DNA from: Prevotella sp.
GTDB taxonomy: Bacteria > Bacteroidota > Bacteroidia > Bacteroidales > Bacteroidaceae
Assembly: GCA_017471465.1 (NCBI GenBank)
Contig: JAFUTI010000023.1
Span: 62,001 to 126,000, forward strand
Length of the DNA stretch: 64,000 nucleotides
Direction: 5' to 3'
The translations under genes were made by a program, and so were the position numbers. This document shows positions 1 to 7,364 of the stretch, piece after piece. The notes beneath the pieces are model-generated. The model searched no databases. It was not told where the DNA came from and saw nothing but the letters and a program-made list of their open reading frames with translations. How positions within the stretch are numbered: position 1 is the first letter of the stretch; every line of letters starts with the position of its first letter.

Positions 1-2457
1 GATGGCCACACGGGCATCGGGCACGTACTTGTGTATCATGCCGGCTATCTCCTGCAACTGGTTGATGCGGTTGTTGACGAAGTAGACCTGACCGTTGCGC
101 GACATCTCGAAATTGATGGCGTCGGCAATAATATCGGCACCGAAGGTGTGTATCTCCGTCTGTATGGGGTATCGGTTGGGCGGCGGCGTCTGGATGACGC
201 TGAGGTCGCGGGCACCGACGAGCGAGAACTGCAGCGTTCGCGGGATAGGCGTTGCCGACATCGTCAGCGTGTCGACGTTCGACTTCATCTGGCGCAGCTT
301 TTCCTTTGTCGACACGCCAAACTTCTGCTCCTCATCGATGATGAGCAGTCCCAAGTCCTTGAACTTGACGGTCTTGCCAATGAGCTTGTGCGTACCGATG
401 ATGATATCTATCTTGCCGTCCTCCAAATCCTTGAGCACCTCCTTTGTCTGCTTGGCTGTACGGGCACGCGTCAGGTAGTCGACACGGACGGGCATGTCCT
501 TCAAGCGGCCCTGGAACGTGCGGTAATGCTGGTAGGCCAGCACCGTCGTGGGCACCATCACCGCCACCTGTTTACCGTCGCACGCAGCCTTGAAGGCAGC
601 ACGCACGGCCACCTCGGTCTTGCCGAAGCCCACGTCGCCGCAGACCAGGCGGTCCATAGGCCGTGCCTGCTCCATGTCGGCCTTCACGTCCTGCGTAGCC
701 TTCAGCTGGTCGGGGGTGTCTTCATAGAGGAACGAGGCTTCCAGCTCGTGCTGCAGGTAACTGTCGTGGCTGAAGGCGAAGCCCTTTTCACGGCGGCGCT
801 TGGCATAGAGCTTGATAAGGTCGCGGGCAATGTCCTTGATGTGCTTCTTCGTACGCTCCTTCAGGCGCTCCCACTGGCCGGTGCCGAGTGTCGACAGTCG
901 CGGCGCCTCACCACCGTCCTGCGACTTGTACTTCGACACTTTGTACAACGAGTGTATCGAGACGTAAATGGCATCGCCACGCTGATAGGTGATCTTGATC
1001 ATCTCCTGATAGCCAGTGCCCTGGGGCATACGCACCAGTCCGCCGAACTTACCGACGCCGTGGTCGACATGGACGACGAAGTCGCCAATCTCAAACTGCT
1101 GAATCTCCTTGAGCGTCAGCGCCATCTTACCCGTACGGGCCTTGTCGCTCTTAAGATTATATTTATGGAAGCGATCGAAAATCTGATGGTCGGTCAGGAA
1201 GCAGGCCCGTGCATCCGTATCAATGAATCCCTCATGCAACGTGCGGTCAACAGGAATAAAGGTCAGACTCTTCTCACCCAGAATATCCTTCAGGCGCTCA
1301 TGCTGCTTTTGGCTGTCGGCCAGGATAAACAGCTGATAGCCCTGCAGGATATAGTCGCCCAACGACTGTGCCAGCAGGTCGAAGTTCTTGTGGAACAGCG
1401 GCTGAGACTTTGTATGGAAAGTCACTTTCGTGCCTGTTTCTGCTGGTGAGTTGCCAAGTACGATATGACCGAAGCGTTGGCTGTCGTCACTGAACCGGGC
1501 GCCGGTAATGAGTTGCGACTCACGACGCAGCATCTGCTCTATCTCGTGTTGCTCCATCTCGCTTTCCGCCTCCTCAAGACGCTCAGTGACTGCCTGCCGC
1601 GAGAAGCCTTCCTGATAGGTGCGGTCAATGACATCGACAACGTAGGCAAAGTCCCTGTAGCAGAGCAGTGTCTCTTCGGGCAGAAAGGCCAGCAATGGCT
1701 CTTTGTCCTCAGTATCGCCAGCCAGCTCTGACACGATATCCGCACGCTCACAACGGTCTTTCGACAACTGGTTCTCCACCTCGAACGTACGGATAGAGTC
1801 TATCTCGTCGCCAAAGAAGTCAATGCGGAAGGGATACTCACTACTATAGCTGAAGACGTCGAGGATAGACCCGCGCAGGGCATATTGCCCTGGCTCGTAG
1901 ACATAGTCTACCTCACGGAAGCCGAGGTCCTGCAGCTGTCGCTCTATCTCAGACGTGCTGACTATCTGACCTGTGGTCAGCGACAACGTACGGCTGTCGA
2001 GCCGTTTCTTTGTCACCACCATTTCAGCCACCGCCTCAGGGTAGCTGACGATATACATGCCTCTGGAGTCAGAGGACAAAGCGGCCAGCACCTCTGTTCG
2101 CAATATCTCGTTTGCTGCATCGCGCTGGGCGTACTTCACCGAACGGCGGTAACTGCTGGGAAAGAACAGCACACGACCCTCGCCCATCAGCTGTGTAAGG
2201 TCGTGGTAGAAGTAGCCTGCCTCCTCGGCATCACGCATAATAAAAAGGATGGTTGATGACTGCTCACGCTGCTTTTCTGCCAACGCACTGAACACCAGCG
2301 GTGCCGACGAAGCCACAAGCCCCTCAAGGAGAACCTGCCGGTTACGGACGTTCCTTCCCAAGTTTTGCTCGTCTACCCGTAGCCTTTCTACGGCTTTTGC
2401 CAAGGCCGCCAACTGCGGCTGACCGGCATACTGTTTACTTAATTCCTGTATCTTCAT
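1..2457 (-). CDS. mfd: Transcription-repair coupling factor Mfd (3' end outside window)
   Basis: Mfd removes RNA polymerase stalled at DNA lesions and recruits UvrA. About 819 N-terminal residues lie in the window; the family is usually 1100-1150 long, so the last helicase part and the C-terminal domain are off the left edge. Visible in order are the UvrB-like N-terminal region, the RNAP-interacting region (around EIGDFVVHVDHGVGKFGGL), a Walker A motif CGDVGFGKTEVA near residue 604, the DEEQ box (IIDEEQKFGV) near residue 706, and helicase motif III SATPIPRTL. The start MKIQELSKQY is the ATG at 2455-2457, only about 10 nt from the likely transcription start. It is divergent from the glycosyltransferase gene at 2550. 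Identification is firm. Confidence 0.97.
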   Translation of the reverse strand, partial: MKIQELSKQYAGQPQLAALAKAVERLRVDEQNLGRNVRNRQVLLEGLVASSAPLVFSALAEKQREQSSTILFIMRDAEEAGYFYHDLTQLMGEGRVLFFPSSYRRSVKYAQRDAANEILRTEVLAALSSDSRGMYIVSYPEAVAEMVVTKKRLDSRTLSLTTGQIVSTSEIERQLQDLGFREVDYVYEPGQYALRGSILDVFSYSSEYPFRIDFFGDEIDSIRTFEVENQLSKDRCERADIVSELAGDTEDKEPLLAFLPEETLLCYRDFAYVVDVIDRTYQEGFSRQAVTERLEEAESEMEQHEIEQMLRRESQLITGARFSDDSQRFGHIVLGNSPAETGTKVTFHTKSQPLFHKNFDLLAQSLGDYILQGYQLFILADSQKQHERLKDILGEKSLTFIPVDRTLHEGFIDTDARACFLTDHQIFDRFHKYNLKSDKARTGKMALTLKEIQQFEIGDFVVHVDHGVGKFGGLVRMPQGTGYQEMIKITYQRGDAIYVSIHSLYKVSKYKSQDGGEAPRLSTLGTGQWERLKERTKKHIKDIARDLIKLYAKRRREKGFAFSHDSYLQHELEASFLYEDTPDQLKATQDVKADMEQARPMDRLVCGDVGFGKTEVAVRAAFKAACDGKQVAVMVPTTVLAYQHYRTFQGRLKDMPVRVDYLTRARTAKQTKEVLKDLEDGKIDIIIGTHKLIGKTVKFKDLGLLIIDEEQKFGVSTKEKLRQMKSNVDTLTMSATPIPRTLQFSLVGARDLSVIQTPPPNRYPIQTEIHTFGADIIADAINFEMSRNGQVYFVNNRINQLQEIAGMIHKYVPDARVAI

Positions 2458-2471
2458 GACCTAAAGCGGTG

Positions 2472-2479
2472 CAAAATTA
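2472..2479 (-). promoter_or_regulatory. -7 box of mfd promoter
   Basis: On the minus strand the box reads TAATTTTG, matching the Bacteroidota TAnnTTTG element. It sits about 15 nt before the mfd ATG, so the leader would be very short. It is back to back with the promoter of the next gene. Confidence 0.6.
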
Positions 2480-2497
2480 CTAAAAAAAATGCGATAT

Positions 2498-2530
2498 TTT
2501 GTGCGTATCACATATTTTTTACTAACTTTG
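2498..2530 (+). promoter_or_regulatory. Promoter of polyprenol-phosphate mannosyltransferase gene
   Basis: A TTTG -33 element at 2498-2501 and a TAACTTTG -7 box at 2523-2530 are separated by 21 nt, which fits the Bacteroidota sigma-ABfr promoter. The ATG follows 19 nt later. Confidence 0.65.
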
Positions 2531-2549
2531 CACCAAATTAAGAAAGACT

Positions 2550-3299
2550 ATGAACGCAAGCGACAGTATCGTTATCATTCCTACCTACAACGAGAAGGAG
2601 AACATGGAAAAAATCATCCGGGCCGTCTTCGGCCTGGAAAAGTGTTTCCACATCTTAGTCATCGACGACGGCTCACCCGACGGAACGGCACAGATTGTGA
2701 AGAACCTCATGGCCACGGAGTTCGGCGACCGTCTCTTCCTGGTAGAGCGCAGCGGCAAGCTGGGGCTGGGCACAGCCTACATTGCTGGTTTCAGGTGGGC
2801 TCTGGAGCACGACTATCAGTATATCTTCGAGATGGACGCCGACTTCAGCCACGACCCTAACGACCTGCCGCGACTCTACAGCGCTTGTGCTGACGAGGGC
2901 TACGACGTGGCTATCGGCTCGCGCTATGTCAGCGGCGTCAACGTGGTCAACTGGCCCATCGGCCGCGTGCTGATGTCGTACTTCGCCTCGAAATACGTGC
3001 GCATCGTCACCGGTTTCAAGGTGCACGACACCACCGCCGGCTTCAAGTGCTACCGTCGCCGCGTACTGAAGACCATTGAACTGGACAAGATACGCTTCAA
3101 GGGCTACGCCTTCCAGATTGAGATGAAGTTCACGGCCTACAAGTGTGGCTTCAAAATCAAGGAGGTGCCCGTTATCTTCGTCAACCGCCGCGAGGGCACC
3201 AGCAAGATGTCAGGCGGCATCTTCGGCGAGGCGTTCTTCGGCGTCATGCGCCTGCGCTGGGACGGCTGGACGCGGAAGTACCCGAAGATTGTGGAGTAA
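2550..3299 (+). CDS. Polyprenol monophosphomannose synthase (GT2, DPM1-like)
   Basis: This family 2 glycosyltransferase of 249 residues transfers mannose (or a related sugar) from a GDP-sugar to polyprenyl phosphate at the inner membrane face, making a lipid-linked donor for glycan or protein glycosylation. It starts with the typical IVIIPTYNEKENM, has the donor-binding IDDGSPDGTA, and the DxD-type metal motif in EMDADFSHDP near residue 94. The conserved IGSRYVSG and GFKCYRRRVL segments of the DPM1 branch are present. No C-terminal membrane helices are seen, as in soluble DPM1-like enzymes. It appears monocistronic, with its own promoter and a repeat-filled noncoding stretch downstream. The exact sugar is inferred from the family. 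Confidence 0.9.
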   Translation: MNASDSIVIIPTYNEKENMEKIIRAVFGLEKCFHILVIDDGSPDGTAQIVKNLMATEFGDRLFLVERSGKLGLGTAYIAGFRWALEHDYQYIFEMDADFSHDPNDLPRLYSACADEGYDVAIGSRYVSGVNVVNWPIGRVLMSYFASKYVRIVTGFKVHDTTAGFKCYRRRVLKTIELDKIRFKGYAFQIEMKFTAYKCGFKIKEVPVIFVNRREGTSKMSGGIFGEAFFGVMRLRWDGWTRKYPKIVE

Positions 3300-3315
3300 C
3301 AGCCAACCCACTCAG

Positions 3316-3420
3316 AAAAATCTCACGGCCTCTCGCAAAAAAATATAGGCGTGTGGTAAAAACGTCGCGGCCTCTCGTGAAAACGTCACGGCCTGTGGTG
3401 AAAGAAGACCGCTCGACCTC
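3316..3420. repeat. Array of five 21-nt tandem repeats
   Basis: Units fall at 3316-3336, 3337-3357, 3358-3378, 3379-3399 and 3400-3420, each exactly 21 nt. The shared core is roughly AAAACGTCACGGCCTSTSGT; units 3 and 4 are closest to each other and the outer units are degenerate. There are no spacers, so this is not a CRISPR array. The same 21-nt period with a related GGCC..GTGAAA core occurs in the element at 61710-61856. Confidence 0.75.
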
Positions 3421-3514
3421 TGGTCGCAAAGCGAGAACTTTTTCTGTCTGACCACTTTTCAATTTGTCTCATTCTCCTTCGCGCGTATATATAGCGATAC
3501 AGAAAAACAACCCT

Positions 3515-3565
3515 CACCTCCCACACCTCCCGCACCTGACGTAGGTGCGGGAGGTGTGGGAGGTG
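3515..3565. repeat. Perfect 23-bp inverted repeat (hairpin)
   Basis: Arms at 3515-3537 and 3543-3565 are perfectly complementary around a 5-nt loop, GACGT. The arms are made of repeated CACCTCCC-like blocks (right arm AGGTGCGGGAGGTGTGGG). The right arm runs on into another GTGTGGGT. There is no T-run, so it does not look like a simple rho-independent terminator. It lies 95 nt downstream of the 21-nt array and is probably part of the same element. Confidence 0.8.
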
Positions 3566-3592
3566 TGGGTTCATTTCGGGGTATTGCAATTA

Positions 3593-3814
3593 CTACGCGC
3601 GCGAATATGCAATTGTACCATTTGAACAATAACCATTGCCCCTAACGAAGGGAATGCCAATGGGCTGAGTACGAAAACTGAAACAAGCTACACAGGATTT
3701 CTGTGCCGCTTGTTTCATACGAATAGTTCTCCAATGGCTGCAGACATTAAGGCCTTGCTCCTGTCGCATACAATAAAAAGCACAGAAAGAACTTTTTTCG
3801 TTTTGTAATAACAT
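3593..3814 (-). other. Possible small structured RNA, or 73-residue ORF of unknown nature
   Basis: A 73-codon reading frame is open here, but its cysteine-rich composition looks unlike a normal protein. The DNA holds two strong hairpins. At 3679-3717, a 10-bp helix (TGAAACAAGC with GCTTGTTTCA) and a 5-bp helix (CACAG with CTGTG) stack with a 2-nt internal loop. At 3633-3663, CCATTG pairs with CAATGG, enclosing a CCC/GGG helix. The frame may therefore be a by-product of a structured RNA. I see no good promoter to fix the strand, and I cannot name a family. Confidence 0.3.
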
Positions 3815-3834
3815 TTCCTCTTACCATTATGTCG

Positions 3835-4602
3835 TTATCTTTTATTTGCCTCTTTTTTATAAGCTTTAAACTCTTCTGTTGACATTTCTCTTTCAGTGAA
3901 ATCAGTCTTTGATATTCTCAAATATTTCTCTATTACTTTTATTTCCGAGAAACCAAGATTGCCCCAAATGCCATAGATCCAGCAATCATTATCTTCCCAC
4001 TCTATTTCTCTTTTGCTAACTTGACTACCTGCTGCAATCATCATATAGCGTATATCTTTATTATGGACATCACTAATACGAAGGTTTACAACATCAGGAT
4101 TGTTTAGCAGACAACAAAAAAACTGAGACGGTCTTACATACCACGTCAAACCACGTTCCATGTCGTTTATCATCAACTCACCAATTGTAGTGTTTTCAAT
4201 CCATATGTTTATTCCTAATGTTTGTTCTGCTCTTGCATTATCTATGTATATATCTGCCAACTGTTTTGCAATTTGTGTGTTTGTTGAACTCACCAAATAT
4301 TGTAAGGTGTTTTTAGAAAAGGCTGTAGAAACACCTGACATTACAGCTGAAACAGTTGCCCAACCTGCTGCGCGTTTTGCCCGCTTGATTGCTTTTACTT
4401 TTGTAACATCCTCATGTTCTACTATTATATTGAACATTCCACTTCTTTCTTTCAACTCCAACTCTCTATAAATGTTAGAGGCAACAATAGTATCAGCATC
4501 ATCAATAATATGTATATAAGCAAGATACTTGGGAATGTATGTTGTCTTAGCTATTGCCAATAGGCTTATATTAAGCATATAAAGTAAAACTCTTTTTCTC
4601 AT
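3835..4602 (-). CDS. Hypothetical protein with N-terminal hydrophobic segment
   Basis: A 255-residue protein I do not recognise. It begins MRKRVLLYMLNISLLAIAK, a signal peptide or membrane anchor, and has a second mildly hydrophobic, glycine/alanine-rich segment near residues 78-95 (AAGWATVSAVMSGVSTA). The rest looks soluble and mixed, with a tryptophan-rich patch near residues 199-212 (EWEDNDCWIYGIWG). It lies 9 nt downstream of the exonuclease-BRCT gene on the same strand and is probably cotranscribed with it. Base composition is more AT-rich than the housekeeping genes around, which together with the neighbouring repeats and toxin-antitoxin genes suggests acquired DNA. No function can be assigned. 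Confidence 0.7.
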   Translation of the reverse strand: MRKRVLLYMLNISLLAIAKTTYIPKYLAYIHIIDDADTIVASNIYRELELKERSGMFNIIVEHEDVTKVKAIKRAKRAAGWATVSAVMSGVSTAFSKNTLQYLVSSTNTQIAKQLADIYIDNARAEQTLGINIWIENTTIGELMINDMERGLTWYVRPSQFFCCLLNNPDVVNLRISDVHNKDIRYMMIAAGSQVSKREIEWEDNDCWIYGIWGNLGFSEIKVIEKYLRISKTDFTEREMSTEEFKAYKKEANKR

Positions 4603-4611
4603 ATTATCGTA

Positions 4612-6162
4612 TTATCTATTTTTTTCGAAATTACGTCGAGCGACAGCCAATCCATATTTGAAATCATTCTCGGGATCAATGCCCAATGATTCCAAATATG
4701 CTATATAAAGGTTTTCTGTTACGTCATCTCCATGTTGCACAATACGCTCACGAGCAAATTTAAGGATGTCATGTTGCGTAACAAATTGTGCAGAAAAAGT
4801 AACTGCACGGCTTTTGTTATACCATTCTTCGTATTCACGAATTACTTTGTCCTTTTCATTCTGTTGTAATCCTGTTACTGTACTTAATGGTAATACAACG
4901 TGAGTGACCTGTGGATTCAATTCCCAATTCCCGAACGCTCCTAGATTTCCGCAAATCTGATAAAAGAGAGGGGCATTACCTGCAAAACTGTTTGGGAAAT
5001 AAAGTTCCGCTCCGGCAATACTGTTAACGGGGAATACAAGTGAATGTTTATGCTTGCGGAAATGAGAAACTGTAAAGTTGAGCTCCTTCTTGGCTGGTTC
5101 TGGGATAGCAAAGTCCTTAGCTGTAAGGGTAACATCATAAAGGACGTGGTCGAGTTGTTCATCACCCGTAATACGCGCGATATTGTACCCATTATGAATG
5201 AGTGTAGTTAAATCGGCCAGCTTCTTGGGACCTGCATTCCGTTCACCAATAAGTACAACTTGTGTTTTCTTCGTTATATTATTACTACGTTTAGCTTCCA
5301 TTGCGTCAAGAGCTTTTAGTATTTGTCTTCGGGCAATGTGAAAGAACCCTGTAATAACGACGTTACAGCCAAAAAGTGGATTCCTATTAGAGGTGTTTAA
5401 TTTATTGAAGTCCACTTCATCTATGCCATCTTCTGCTTCGCTAAATTCTTTTTCAAAGATTGTTGGGGCATGTCGTTTAGGGATATCGCAATCCAAAGAG
5501 GTTGAACATAAGGCATCTGCGAATAAATCCAATTGTTTTGCCTGACGGACTGCTCGGGCTTCTTCCTTTAACTTTCGGCGTATTTCATTTGCTCGCTCCA
5601 TCATTTCGTCGGATAATTTCCAATCAGGTTTCTGCTTGTTAATTGTTGCTATTATTATCTGTGCACACATCGCAGAGTCTTCTGCAGCATCATGATGATT
5701 CTCACAAGGAAGACCTAGGGCATACAAGCAATTTTCAAGACCGATGCCATCATTCCAATATTTTTTATCGGGTCGAATGTATAGGCGCATGGAATCAAAT
5801 ATCTGGATTGGCTTATGCGGAATTCCGTATGTGGTAAGATTCTTCTCAAGAACAGGGACTTCTACGGAAGCTGCATTGTGAGCCCATAATTCTTGCCCAT
5901 CTAAATATTCTGCTATTTCTGGCCAAACTTGTGGCAATGTTGGGCAATTCTTTGTTGTTTCAGGAGTCATCCCATGAACAGCAATAGTTTGGTCATCGTA
6001 TCTATTTTCACAGGGTTGAATATTCCAACGCTGAGTCTTGACGATTTTTGCATCTCGTACCACAGCCAAACCAAACTGACAGATACTCTGTTCGGGAAAG
6101 GCGGCATATTCAACGTCAATGACCACAAAGTCTCTCGAAGGCTTTTTGTAATTCTTATCCAT
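4612..6162 (-). CDS. DEDDh-type 3'-5' exonuclease with BRCT domain
   Basis: A 516-residue protein starting MDKNYKKPSRDF at the ATG at 6160-6162; an upstream in-frame ATG at 6216 is possible but precedes the conserved domain by more residues than expected. The N-terminal ~180 residues are a DnaQ-like exonuclease: ExoI motif VVIDVEY (D16, E18), AVHGMTPETT, ExoII-like AHNAASVEVPVL, and ExoIII NHHDAAEDSAMCA, with the H-x4-D spacing of DEDDh enzymes. In ExoII the usual Asp (as in HNASFD) is not in place; Val/Glu stand there, so activity may be altered. A BRCT-like domain (NPLFGCNVVITGFF to GDEQLDHVL) follows near residues 250-330. The C-terminal ~180 residues are unassigned. A role in DNA metabolism or repair is inferred. 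Confidence 0.8.
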   Translation of the reverse strand: MDKNYKKPSRDFVVIDVEYAAFPEQSICQFGLAVVRDAKIVKTQRWNIQPCENRYDDQTIAVHGMTPETTKNCPTLPQVWPEIAEYLDGQELWAHNAASVEVPVLEKNLTTYGIPHKPIQIFDSMRLYIRPDKKYWNDGIGLENCLYALGLPCENHHDAAEDSAMCAQIIIATINKQKPDWKLSDEMMERANEIRRKLKEEARAVRQAKQLDLFADALCSTSLDCDIPKRHAPTIFEKEFSEAEDGIDEVDFNKLNTSNRNPLFGCNVVITGFFHIARRQILKALDAMEAKRSNNITKKTQVVLIGERNAGPKKLADLTTLIHNGYNIARITGDEQLDHVLYDVTLTAKDFAIPEPAKKELNFTVSHFRKHKHSLVFPVNSIAGAELYFPNSFAGNAPLFYQICGNLGAFGNWELNPQVTHVVLPLSTVTGLQQNEKDKVIREYEEWYNKSRAVTFSAQFVTQHDILKFARERIVQHGDDVTENLYIAYLESLGIDPENDFKYGLAVARRNFEKNR

Positions 6163-6189
6163 GTTGCTTAATAGTTTTAGGTCTTTGCA

Positions 6190-6457
6190 TCGACTATTAA
6201 TCACGCTACTACGCAAAAAGTGTGATGCACCTTTTGCGTTCAGCTTCGAGGTAGCGTAGGAAGGGAACCCCGGTCATCTTCACAGGTATGCACCACACGT
6301 ATGTGTGTGCATCGCCATATAAGATGACACGATGTCCACTACGACACCTCGTCACGTATTATCTCGTTGCGTTTTTATTCCCAATAAGTTTCCTACGCTT
6401 TTGGCTGAACGCGAAATAATAGCGAATGCTTTTGGTTAGTCCGGATTTCTCCCAGAA
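6190..6457 (-). ncRNA. Long structured leader or stand-alone RNA upstream of the exonuclease gene
   Basis: A promoter at 6464-6493 faces the exonuclease gene but lies about 300 nt from its start. The transcribed stretch can form nested long-range helices: 6236-6244 with 6404-6412 (9 bp, GCGTTCAGC/GCTGAACGC), 6253-6262 with 6390-6399 (10 bp) and 6263-6267 with 6378-6382 (5 bp). Together they make a rod of 24 bp spanning about 177 nt. Inside it is a hairpin 6273-6280/6321-6328 (GTCATCTT/AAGATGAC) with a further helix ATGCAC/GTGCAT. A separate hairpin pairs ACGCAAAA with TTTTGCGT at 6211-6239 and competes with the rod. The rod-like shape resembles 6S-type RNAs but I cannot assign a family. It could be a cis-acting leader or an independent RNA. 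Confidence 0.5.
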
Positions 6458-6463
6458 CCGTTG

Positions 6464-6493
6464 CAAAGATACAAAAAGATCCCGATACTCAAA
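6464..6493 (-). promoter_or_regulatory. Promoter driving the structured leader and exonuclease operon
   Basis: On the minus strand TATCTTTG (6464-6471) matches the -7 box and TTTG (6490-6493) the -33 element, with 18 nt between them. The -33 element lies in the loop and stem of the bidirectional terminator at 6481-6504. Confidence 0.6.
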
Positions 6494-6504
6494 AGAATAT
6501 CGGG
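6481..6504. terminator. Bidirectional rho-independent terminator
   Basis: CCCGATACTC pairs with GAATATCGGG (one G-T pair) around an AAAA loop. T-runs follow on both strands: seven T at 6509-6515 on plus, and ATCTTTTTG on minus. On the minus strand it would stop read-through from the PIN toxin gene just before the exonuclease promoter starts. Confidence 0.75.
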
Positions 6505-6589
6505 GAAATTTTTTTCTTCAACAAAAAATTGAACTTCCTTATCTCAAGCTATAGGCATTTCCATTTTTAGGGTTCAAGCTTATATATTT

Positions 6590-7003
6590 CTATTCCTTTA
6601 CGCGACTGATAAACTCGGATGGAGTCATCACCAGTATGCCGAAGTCGACGAATCCTTTTTTATCGCGGGTGATTATCACATCTGGATGATATGGTAGTGC
6701 CGACAAAAATTGTACTGCATCCTCGTAGTCGAAAGGCTTAAGCTTTACAGCATCAATAAGTTGACCACGGTTTATCGGCATAACGTCGAGCATTTGACAC
6801 AATGCCTCAACCTTACTGAGCATAATGTCTGACTTAAAAGCTTTTTTCAGGATATAAGCGCAATTGACTATTGTTAGCGCCGAAGCAGAGGCTCTTATAC
6901 TCCTATCCTCAATCATTGCAAAGATAGTAGCAGCGTCATCAAAGAATCCTTCACGTTCGCCCATAAAGTCGATGACGACATTGGTGTCCAGAAAAACATT
7001 CAT
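6590..7003 (-). CDS. PIN-domain protein, probable VapC-like toxin
   Basis: A 137-residue PIN-domain protein, the ribonuclease part of a type II toxin-antitoxin module. The first acidic motif is MNVFLDTNVVIDFMG (D6 and D12). Later conserved acidic positions occur in FDYEDAVQFLSA (near residues 91-97) and VIITRDKKGF, the usual PIN C-terminal Asp. Length is typical. Its start overlaps the stop of the upstream 88-residue gene by 4 nt, the tight coupling common in toxin-antitoxin pairs. RNA target and toxicity are inferred from the family. Confidence 0.85.
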   Translation of the reverse strand: MNVFLDTNVVIDFMGEREGFFDDAATIFAMIEDRSIRASASALTIVNCAYILKKAFKSDIMLSKVEALCQMLDVMPINRGQLIDAVKLKPFDYEDAVQFLSALPYHPDVIITRDKKGFVDFGILVMTPSEFISRVKE

Positions 7004-7266
7004 CGCGCCCTATCCTCCCACATTTCGTCAAGTTCTTTGTCCAAATCGAAATCTTTCGGCAGTGGGCCACACGTCATGGCTAATACCCTCGACGACGGTT
7101 TATAGTTCTTGGGGATTTTTGGAAACACGATTTCCTTTTTCCTGTTTCTGCTCTCTATGTTTTCTGCCGCTTCTATCAAATGATCGGCTAACCAACGTTG
7201 GTTATTCGCCGTAAGCGAAAGCCCTTGCAGATAACTCCACAGATTGTTAAGTGATATTGCGTTCAT
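7000..7266 (-). CDS. Probable antitoxin partner of the PIN toxin
   Basis: An 88-residue protein starting MNAISLNNLWSYLQGLSLTANNQRWLADHL. The N-terminus is helical; a basic central stretch (ESRNRKKEIVFPKIPKNYKPS) and an acidic C-terminal tail (KDFDLDKELDEMWEDRAR) follow. This fits an antitoxin whose DNA-binding part is N-terminal and whose toxin-neutralising tail is C-terminal. I know this type from Bacteroidota PIN modules but cannot name a Pfam family. It is the first gene of the pair, overlaps the toxin start by 4 nt, and has its own promoter at 7301-7308. Autoregulation is inferred. Confidence 0.7.
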   Translation of the reverse strand: MNAISLNNLWSYLQGLSLTANNQRWLADHLIEAAENIESRNRKKEIVFPKIPKNYKPSSRVLAMTCGPLPKDFDLDKELDEMWEDRAR

Positions 7267-7300
7267 ACTTCAAAATTACCTATTATTCCTTTCTCGTTGG

Positions 7301-7308
7301 CAAAGATA
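7301..7308 (-). promoter_or_regulatory. -7 box of toxin-antitoxin operon
   Basis: On the minus strand it reads TATCTTTG, an exact TAnnTTTG match, about 35 nt before the antitoxin ATG. Confidence 0.6.
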
Positions 7309-7364
7309 TGAAATAAAAATTAAACAAACAAGAAATCAGGCGGATATTTTTGTGATTACTTTCA

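Noticed and set aside
31-1449. 472-codon plus-strand frame over mfd
   Set aside because: The minus strand encodes unmistakable Mfd motifs across the whole stretch; the plus frame is a shadow.
3143-3451. Protein with heptad repeats (TSRPLVK) from the 21-nt array
   Set aside because: It is in a different frame over the end of the mannosyltransferase gene and the array; no start, promoter or homology supports translation. The 7-residue period is a by-product of 21-nt repeats.
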